Virus record (IMG/VR): IMGVR_UViG_3300008266_000027
Coordinates: 101,837 to 165,836 of that record
Length of the DNA stretch: 64,000 nucleotides
Origin: a virus
Reading direction: 5' to 3' (one strand)
Under the pieces are notes generated by a model, which made no database searches, was not told the origin of the DNA, and saw nothing but the letters and a program-made list of their open reading frames with translations. Positions 58,475 through 64,000 of this stretch are shown one piece after another. Every line of letters starts with the position of its first letter. Within the stretch, counting starts at the first letter, position 1. Position numbers and translations under genes: made by a program.

Positions 58475-59794
58475 TTATACGTACGGTTTTATAAGTTCAA
58501 TTTTAGAAATTGTAACCAAACCCCCGTCATTTGGATTTTCGGCATCATCATAGGATGCTATACGGTTCTGTTGGGGAAAGCTTAAGTTTGGATCACTCGC
58601 ACTCATAATTTTTTCAATAAATCCTTGTTGAACTTCTTGACTAGTTATCGTATGTACATCTAGCGAAGGTCCATCTTTTAGCCATATTGTATTTCCAACA
58701 CTCCCGGTAACTAAGTGAAGTCTATATTTAATAGCAGTGTATGGAATATTAAAATCATCGGGATTTGGAAATATTGCAGCATAATATAAAGGAGTGCTTT
58801 CTGGAGTAGTACTGTTTAATATTAAGTTGCCACCACTTATAGTTCCTCCAAATTCATACCATCCTTGAGTGGAGTATACACCCCCAACAGGAGGTGGATT
58901 TTCGTGGGGTTGAGAAAAGTCTCTGGTATATATTAAATTCGCAGGAGGAGGTGCAGACGCAGTAAAGAAAGATTTTGTTATTGTTCCCCCCAACCTAGTT
59001 TCAGGATACAGAGTCGAGTTAACACTCGGAGTAAAACTAGCTATTTGATTATTATTTATGTAAAAACTCAATACACCGCTCACTCTTTTAACTTTAAAAG
59101 TATTTATCCCTGAAAGAATAGAGCTGCTAAGATTTGAAGCTAAAACTTGTCCTTCAGCATAAATACGGAATTCAGGGGTTGGATTTGGATTAATAACGTC
59201 ATTATAAAATATGTATTGATTTTCTCCGCTTTCTGGATCTTGAAGAGACTTGGACACCCCTGCTTGCCAGTATGGCCCTATATCTGTATTTAATGCTTCA
59301 AATGTTATTTCAAAATCATCATTAAATCCTTGAGTTGATCTTGGCATCAAGTTAGTTAATTCTCCTGTTCTAGATATTCCGCCTTCAGATCCTAATGTAT
59401 AACCACTAGTGTAAATATTCCAATCTACATAGTTAACAGAACCTGAACTCATATCAACTTCAAATTCTGAACTATTTAACTCGGAGGCATTGACAACCGT
59501 AGATCCACCATCAAAATCTTGAATAATAATTTTTTGTACTTGGAATATGTCTCTTGCCTTATCTGAAACTAGAAAACTAGCAGTTGGCGATGACAAAGTT
59601 GCATCAAATCGCAATAATTCTTTTTGGTTACCAATGCTTGATTTATAATAAATTGTAACATTTTTCCAGTTAGTTTGAATTGAAAAATACGGATCATTTA
59701 GAACACTGGTAATTTGCGCTAAATCTGATTTATTTAATGTAAAAATAGCAGGAGAATTTTTTTCAATGGTCGATGGTTTAGTTATTATGGGCAT
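58475..59794 (-). CDS. Modular adhesin/fibre paralogue 5 (N-type B), 439 aa
   Basis: N-module MPIITKPSTIEKNSPAIFTL with NWKNVTIYYKSSIGNQKELL. C-modules: a LamG-like sandwich (FEITFEALNTDIGPYWQAG..., VSGVLSFYINNNQIA) and a second beta domain (GWYEFGGTISGGNLILNST..., IKYRLHLVTGSVGNTIWL). First gene of the adhesin array in transcription order. AAAGGATAGTAT upstream. Confidence 0.78.
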   Translation of the reverse strand: MPIITKPSTIEKNSPAIFTLNKSDLAQITSVLNDPYFSIQTNWKNVTIYYKSSIGNQKELLRFDATLSSPTASFLVSDKARDIFQVQKIIIQDFDGGSTVVNASELNSSEFEVDMSSGSVNYVDWNIYTSGYTLGSEGGISRTGELTNLMPRSTQGFNDDFEITFEALNTDIGPYWQAGVSKSLQDPESGENQYIFYNDVINPNPTPEFRIYAEGQVLASNLSSSILSGINTFKVKRVSGVLSFYINNNQIASFTPSVNSTLYPETRLGGTITKSFFTASAPPPANLIYTRDFSQPHENPPPVGGVYSTQGWYEFGGTISGGNLILNSTTPESTPLYYAAIFPNPDDFNIPYTAIKYRLHLVTGSVGNTIWLKDGPSLDVHTITSQEVQQGFIEKIMSASDPNLSFPQQNRIASYDDAENPNDGGLVTISKIELIKPYV

Positions 59795-59797
59795 ATA

Positions 59798-60157
59798 CTA
59801 TCCTTTTAATAAACTTATTAATCCGTATAATGCTCCAGCGATAGCTGATATCCAACCAGCCCACACAGCTATAGTAGTTAGAGTACGAGCGGGAACCTCT
59901 AGATTCTCTATCCGCTTCTCATTGTCTTTATGCAGTTGTTCTAGTAGCTCTGTGCGACGTATATGGTCTGCAAGCTGCTGATTCTGAATTTCATCTAGAG
60001 ATTCTATCTTAGACAAGCGCTCACTTGTCTCTATCTCTATCTTTGTTAGCTTTTCTTGTAGTTTTGAATTAGCCTCTCTAACTTCTTTTCTGAACTCAGC
60101 TGACTCTTCTTTTTCTTCTTTAATTATATCATAGATAAGATCTATTTTATCGCTCAC
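59798..60157 (-). CDS. Coiled-coil tail-anchored membrane protein (XhlA/holin-like), 119 aa
   Basis: GTG 60157 is preferred: AAGGGG lies six bases upstream, whereas ATG 60163 directly abuts it. Long charged coiled coil (residues 10-95, EEKEESAEFRKEVREANSKL) and one C-terminal TM helix (WAGWISAIAGALYGLI). This layout resembles XhlA-like proteins found near phage lysis or tail genes. Likely membrane-associated; a lysis role is possible. Confidence 0.65.
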   Translation of the reverse strand: MSDKIDLIYDIIKEEKEESAEFRKEVREANSKLQEKLTKIEIETSERLSKIESLDEIQNQQLADHIRRTELLEQLHKDNEKRIENLEVPARTLTTIAVWAGWISAIAGALYGLISLLKG

Positions 60158-60209
60158 ACACATCCCCTTAAAACGTGAAACTATACATGAAAGTACAATT
60201 GATAAGCGG

Positions 60210-60215
60210 TATAAT
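60210..60215 (+). promoter_or_regulatory. Class I -10 (CGGTATAAT), + strand half of divergent pair
   Basis: Drives the gene at 60239. Overlaps the minus-strand -10 by two bases in TATAATTATA. Confidence 0.55.
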
Positions 60216-60222
60216 TATATCA
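60214..60222 (-). promoter_or_regulatory. Class I extended -10 (TGATATAAT), - strand half of divergent pair
   Basis: Minus-strand TGATATAAT upstream of the coiled-coil gene and the adhesin array. The two -10 boxes overlap, so only one polymerase can bind at a time. Confidence 0.55.
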
Positions 60223-60238
60223 GAAAATGAGGTTAGAT

Positions 60239-60418
60239 ATGCAAGACAAGATAGTCTCTAGAATAGAAGATATATCTAATAAAATCAGCAGTCTTCTGGC
60301 TGATAGAGAGAGATGCTTACGCGAGTTAAATTCAATAAGTCTAGAGATAGATAAGCATTCTGCTATAATATTTGAACTAAAGTCTCTACTAGATTCAGCC
60401 GAGCCTAAATTAGACTAG
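60239..60418 (+). CDS. Small coiled-coil protein, 59 aa
   Basis: ATG 60239 follows TGAGG; ATG 60227 in frame is the alternative. Heptad helix (IVSRIEDISNKISSLLADRE) and a second helix (DKHSAIIFELKSLL). It is a lone rightward gene within the leftward structural block; a regulator is conceivable. Confidence 0.65.
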   Translation: MQDKIVSRIEDISNKISSLLADRERCLRELNSISLEIDKHSAIIFELKSLLDSAEPKLD

Positions 60419-62514
60419 TAGATCTCTCTCCACTGCAATCCGCACACAACCTGAGCTTGAACGTTATTTCCAGGTTCTACAGTACTAACTAATATGACGT
60501 AAACCTCTGAATCTGTGCTATCTATATTCTGAGATATTATGTTTTTCTTTGCCGAAGTAAGTGTACCTGACACAGCCGCAGCAAGACTGTTCTGGCTTGA
60601 ACCAGAGGATACAAAACCCGTTGCAAAACGATCTGCGTCTGCACTCACAAAATCAGTAGCGTTGACGCAGTATTCTACGCCGCTAGACATATCTGCAGGT
60701 GTCCAGACAAGCACCCCGGCATTTAAAGTGGTAGATAGACTAGATACGGAAGATAGTTTAACTACTTCGTACATTACACTTTCGCCTGTGCAATATATTG
60801 ACAGCTGATTAGGCCTGACGCTTAAACGATTAGGATACCCGTTAAATGAGTTTTTTAATCTTATTGCCATAAGTGGAAGCCTAGTCTGACCTATGGCTGG
60901 AGTTGTTCTCTTGGGACTTGTTACTGCAAAATCAATGCCACTCTCGACATAACCACCTTCGCTAGCAACAGTAGAACAGATCTGATCCATGGATCCGCCA
61001 GTGGTTATTCCGGTATTGAATATCTCACATCTTACTGGCAGATTTGGGTTGCTTATATAGACTTCAGGTAGCACGTTTGAATGATAATACTCATGAGCAA
61101 TTACGAATGCGCCATCGTGCACAAATCCACATCTGACTCTACCTACTCCAAGCCATTGAAAGTCCATCCAGGCTAGCTGCGTTTTTGAAGTATCTAGATT
61201 AAAACCGGACGCACCAGTGCCATCGCACTTATCTATGTTCCATTGACTCTGAGGAACCCTTCTTATATACGAGCCAACAGCTGCCTCTGACGCAGTTCCA
61301 CTAGTGTAACTTCTTATTACCCAGTTAAGTTGACCATTGCTTGTGCCATCAGCATCGTTGTTCCCGACTTGTTCAAAATATATGCCATCACGATCGTCAT
61401 AGTAGCCAGTTCTCTTTGTGACATTTTTTTGTGCATACCCAAGGCAAGAAGACGTTAAGATCAACTGACTTTTACCTGGCTGATAGTGATGATACATTTT
61501 TGTCTGATGCACTGCACTAGATAATGTATTGCTAGTGGTAGATAATGTAGCACAAGCCTTATCTTGATTATAGGTTACGCTACCGCCATTTAATTTTCTA
61601 TCAAGAAAATTTGGATCAATCGCATAAACATGTTTATAGTCACCTAGTGTAAACGGCTCGCTCATGCGAGTTCTTCCAAACGCATCAGGGTTAATTCCTG
61701 GAAGGGTGCCCGTTATAGTAGCGCTTACATTACCATTAACTGTCCACGGATTAGTGCCTTGATTAGCAGTTACTGTGCCATTTACTGGAACTGGGTTGCC
61801 ACTATCGTTCTTAATCTCTAGCTCAACCGATGAAACTATGGCAACATTCTGCGTCGCCGGAAAATTTCCTATGTTTACAGTTCCATCTACCGTAAGTGAT
61901 CCACCATTATCGGTCACATTTATTGAGCCATCTGAGTTGATTTCTAGTGTATGAGTGCCGTCACCTATGCGTACAGAATCGTGAACGTCACCGACATCGG
62001 GTACATTGTCTTGATGCGATAGCTGAACCTCTAGCTCAGCATTAACGGTTCCTATTGATATGGATCCGTCTGATAGCTCAACAGGAACAGGGTTGGACTT
62101 GCTATAGCTTCTACCAAGCCAGTCAACTGCATGAGTACGCATTGCAACTGTTGGCTCTTCTTCATATGTTTGTCGCTGTATCTCTAGCAATTCTATTACA
62201 GGGCGCTTGTCTTGGGCTAACTCCACCGTAGCAGTGTCAGCTGTCAATAGATCAGACATGTCTAGCTTGTTTAGTGTTGCAACTGAATCTTTAGGATCTA
62301 TCACTATGAACTGACTAGTTGATATTACACGCTTTACTTTAGCCAGTCTTATAGCTACAGAAGATGACTTAAACTTAAGTGTTTGGCCAACTTTAATTCT
62401 ATATGTAGATGCTACTGTTATGGTGCCATCTGAACTACCATTTGCTGTCAGCAGCATTGGTGCGAGTGCTAGATAGCGCTTTTCCGTAATATGCGGTAGT
62501 CCAAAATCTGCCAC
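60415..62514 (-). CDS. Virion structural protein, baseplate/fibre type, 699 aa
   Basis: GTG 62514 after AGGAGAGG. Begins MADFGLPHITEKRYLALAPM with a beta domain, then strand repeats with NVTDNGGSLTVDGTVNIGNF and VPVNGTVTANQGTNPWTVNG, and a large C-terminal domain (residues 290-699). I recall the GTVTANQGT.PW.VNG type repeats and the 'AFGRTRMSEPFTLGD' segment from big structural proteins of many phages. Located with other virion genes. Confidence 0.8.
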   Translation of the reverse strand: MADFGLPHITEKRYLALAPMLLTANGSSDGTITVASTYRIKVGQTLKFKSSSVAIRLAKVKRVISTSQFIVIDPKDSVATLNKLDMSDLLTADTATVELAQDKRPVIELLEIQRQTYEEEPTVAMRTHAVDWLGRSYSKSNPVPVELSDGSISIGTVNAELEVQLSHQDNVPDVGDVHDSVRIGDGTHTLEINSDGSINVTDNGGSLTVDGTVNIGNFPATQNVAIVSSVELEIKNDSGNPVPVNGTVTANQGTNPWTVNGNVSATITGTLPGINPDAFGRTRMSEPFTLGDYKHVYAIDPNFLDRKLNGGSVTYNQDKACATLSTTSNTLSSAVHQTKMYHHYQPGKSQLILTSSCLGYAQKNVTKRTGYYDDRDGIYFEQVGNNDADGTSNGQLNWVIRSYTSGTASEAAVGSYIRRVPQSQWNIDKCDGTGASGFNLDTSKTQLAWMDFQWLGVGRVRCGFVHDGAFVIAHEYYHSNVLPEVYISNPNLPVRCEIFNTGITTGGSMDQICSTVASEGGYVESGIDFAVTSPKRTTPAIGQTRLPLMAIRLKNSFNGYPNRLSVRPNQLSIYCTGESVMYEVVKLSSVSSLSTTLNAGVLVWTPADMSSGVEYCVNATDFVSADADRFATGFVSSGSSQNSLAAAVSGTLTSAKKNIISQNIDSTDSEVYVILVSTVEPGNNVQAQVVCGLQWREIY

Positions 62515-62571
62515 AACCTCTCCTAAGACTCTAACCCATGCTAGAGAATTTTAATCGTATCGGAATCTTTG

Positions 62572-62868
62572 TTAAAAATCGCCATCGTTACCAATATGCA
62601 TGTTTCTTCTTAATCGCTCTTCTTCTGTAAGTGTGCTGTTAAACGACTTTCCATCGCCCCAGTCTTCTTCTTTATTGTCAACAAATTTATTAGCTTCAGA
62701 ATACCACTTATTTAACTTATCTTGATACTCAGCTTCTGCCTTCTTTATCTGCTCTTCAGTCCTAACAAGATGACCAAATAGCTCTTCATCAGAAGCTTGC
62801 AGCTTTACGCGAGCGCTCTTCTTTAGTTGCTCTTCTTCTTTACTCCAGTCTGGCCACTGCTTGCTCAT
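62572..62868 (-). CDS. Hypothetical charged protein, 98 aa
   Basis: Start 62868 (MSKQWPDWSKEEEQLKKSAR) overlaps the previous stop by one base. Helical acidic/basic protein (EEQIKKAEAEYQDKLNKWYS). No domain recognised. Operon with the two genes upstream. Confidence 0.65.
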   Translation of the reverse strand: MSKQWPDWSKEEEQLKKSARVKLQASDEELFGHLVRTEEQIKKAEAEYQDKLNKWYSEANKFVDNKEEDWGDGKSFNSTLTEEERLRRNMHIGNDGDF

Positions 62869-63314
62869 CAGCACTTCCATCTTCTGCGAGCTTTACAGGC
62901 ACGCTTCTCTGGTGTTTTCTTGCAGTTTATATTATGCATGCGTATTTGGCCGCCATTTCTAGCACAGAAACTTCTTTTACGAGGTCCGCCACCTGGCTGC
63001 GGAGCTTTGAGGTTTCCGCCTGTAGCTTTATTGTATGAGGCTCTACCTGCGGCAGTAAGGCCACCTTTATCAGATTTGTGTTTTGCTTTTGGTGACCACT
63101 CTTTTTTCTCTAAGACTTCTTCATAGCCTTTGGCTAGTATAGATTTAACCAGAATATCTTCTGTTTTATCAGACACGTTTTCGCCTAACATAAGATCGAT
63201 ATCTTTGTTGTCAAATATCTCTACTTGTATGTGTGATTTTTCGAATTCTTCTAGATATGTTTTTCTATTTTTAGAATTCTTAGGCGCAACCTTGATCTTG
63301 CTGTCCTTATTCAT
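62868..63314 (-). CDS. DUF6321-like phage protein, 148 aa
   Basis: Start 63314 chosen for AAGGA upstream and an eight-base overlap with the previous gene. The C-terminal 70 residues (KSDKGGLTAAGRASYNKATG, KRSFCARNGGQI, KRACKARRRWKC) fit the phage DUF6321 pattern 'GLSAAGRA.YN..TG.NLK.P...(K)SFCARM.G ... A.RRW.C'. Very basic; may bind DNA. Often near structural genes. Confidence 0.8.
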   Translation of the reverse strand: MNKDSKIKVAPKNSKNRKTYLEEFEKSHIQVEIFDNKDIDLMLGENVSDKTEDILVKSILAKGYEEVLEKKEWSPKAKHKSDKGGLTAAGRASYNKATGGNLKAPQPGGGPRKRSFCARNGGQIRMHNINCKKTPEKRACKARRRWKC

Positions 63315-64000
63315 TTGAAGATTCCTTTTTGGACTTTTTCTCTTTAATTTTATTCTTAGCATCTACTACCATCTGCTCTGCCTTTAGCGCTGCCTGATGT
63401 TGCTTTATTTGTAGATCTAACGCCATTTCTTTTTTAGCTCGCTCATACTCAAGATCTAGCATACGCTTTTGATGTTCTGAATCATCTAGCTTAGAGGCTG
63501 GAATATCTTTTTTGGCTTTTTCTTGCTCTATTTCTCTTAATTTTCTTTTATGTTCTGAATCATCTTCTGATTCTAGTTTTCTGCGCTCTTTTTCGTACTC
63601 AAGTTCAAGCATACGTTTCTTATGCTCTTGCTCTAGTTTCATTAGGGAGACTTTGTGATCGAGCTCTGCATTATTTAGCTTTTCATGGTGACCACTTTTT
63701 AAAGCATGATCTTTTTGCTTAATCTGCATCTCCATATCTTGTAGAGATAATTCACCCTGTCTTCTTGCTTGTTCAGTTTTTGCTTTCTCATCTGAGACTT
63801 GATCAATGTCTGGAAAATGATGCCCGTGCATTATAAACGCTATTTCAGCATCTGAGTGTCCAGATTGTTTTAGCATTTCTGCTATATCTTCAGGTGAAGG
63901 CTGTTGTTCACCATCGGCTTGTTGAGCCTGCATCATGGCTTGCTCTTCAGGTGAAGGCTGTTGTTCACCATCGGCTTGTTGAGCCTGCATCATGGCTTGC
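63307..64000 (-). CDS. Coiled-coil protein with N-terminal tandem repeats (5' partial)
   Basis: The frame is open to the right edge. It begins in a 19-residue repeat (QAMMQAQQADGEQQPSPEE), which is present at least twice and continues beyond the window. Then a His-rich IAFIMHGHHFPDID and a long charged coiled coil with two near-identical 'HKKRMLELEYEKERRKLESE'-type segments. A structural or scaffold protein is likely. It is followed by the DUF6321-like gene. Confidence 0.75.
   Translation of the reverse strand, partial: QAMMQAQQADGEQQPSPEEQAMMQAQQADGEQQPSPEDIAEMLKQSGHSDAEIAFIMHGHHFPDIDQVSDEKAKTEQARRQGELSLQDMEMQIKQKDHALKSGHHEKLNNAELDHKVSLMKLEQEHKKRMLELEYEKERRKLESEDDSEHKRKLREIEQEKAKKDIPASKLDDSEHQKRMLDLEYERAKKEMALDLQIKQHQAALKAEQMVVDAKNKIKEKKSKKESSNE
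63880..64000 (-). repeat. 57-bp tandem repeat at the window edge
   Basis: Two 57-base units (63993-63937 and 63936-63880) encode 19 residues each; a third unit starts at the edge. Encodes a Gln-rich low-complexity tract. Confidence 0.85.

Noticed and set aside
62540-62571. Minus-strand GATTCCGATACGATT as a class II promoter for the structural genes
   Set aside because: It needs insertions to match the consensus and no clear +1 geometry is seen.
1-64000. CRISPR array, insertion sequence or integrase/attachment site
   Set aside because: No evenly spaced short repeats, transposase or recombinase frame, or tRNA-associated direct repeat was seen.

Overview
The window reads as part of a large (probably jumbo-class) tailed-phage genome from a Gram-negative host. 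It is AT-rich and densely packed with short genes, many of which overlap by ATGA or a single base. It carries nucleotide-metabolism enzymes, a tail-fibre/adhesin block and one tRNA. Exported proteins with lipoboxes or Sec-type signal peptides point to a diderm host. I could not identify the host or a close relative from sequence alone.

Layout. 1-16 kb: rightward array of small genes. The left end repeats a cassette of GAAA-loop terminator, TTGACACTGCTACGCC element, CAGAYTCGATAT promoter and gene. It includes four copies of a 160-residue family and a long series of tiny proteins sharing a 'KLxII..E' motif. MazG-like, MPPED-like phosphoesterase and receiver-domain genes and a tRNA with anticodon CAT lie here. 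16-21 kb: a Zn-ribbon gene (-), a lysozyme-like virion protein (+) and leftward nrdB-nrdA. 21-34 kb: clpS, clpA, thyX, clpP, a leftward mini-sigma factor, a trypsin-like lipoprotein, ATP-dependent DNA ligase, exported thioredoxin and a second, leftward clpP. 34-48 kb: MoxR-type AAA+ ATPase with a VWA/metallopeptidase partner, a GNAT-like virion protein, UV-damage endonuclease, a second sigma-like protein, a ThyA-family enzyme with the dCMP-hydroxymethylase signature, dCMP deaminase and a UDG-fold protein. 48-64 kb: leftward structural block with a beta-propeller fibre, a repeat-rich fibre, five modular adhesins with common N-termini and variable C-termini, and further virion proteins.

How it may work together (inference). 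Two promoter classes are visible. Class I is host-like (TGGTATAAT or plain TATAAT). It precedes nrdBA, the mini-sigma gene, clpP2 and several others, and in three or four cases places +1 exactly on, or next to, the ATG. Class II (CAGATTCGATAT) occurs about 22 times, only on the + strand. The mini-sigma resembles FliA region 2, and class II resembles the sigma-28 -10 element, so the mini-sigma is the obvious candidate to read class II. ClpS, ClpA and ClpP together would make a phage-encoded N-degron protease. RNR, ThyX, dCMP deaminase, MazG and the ThyA-like enzyme make a pyrimidine pathway that may also supply a modified base.
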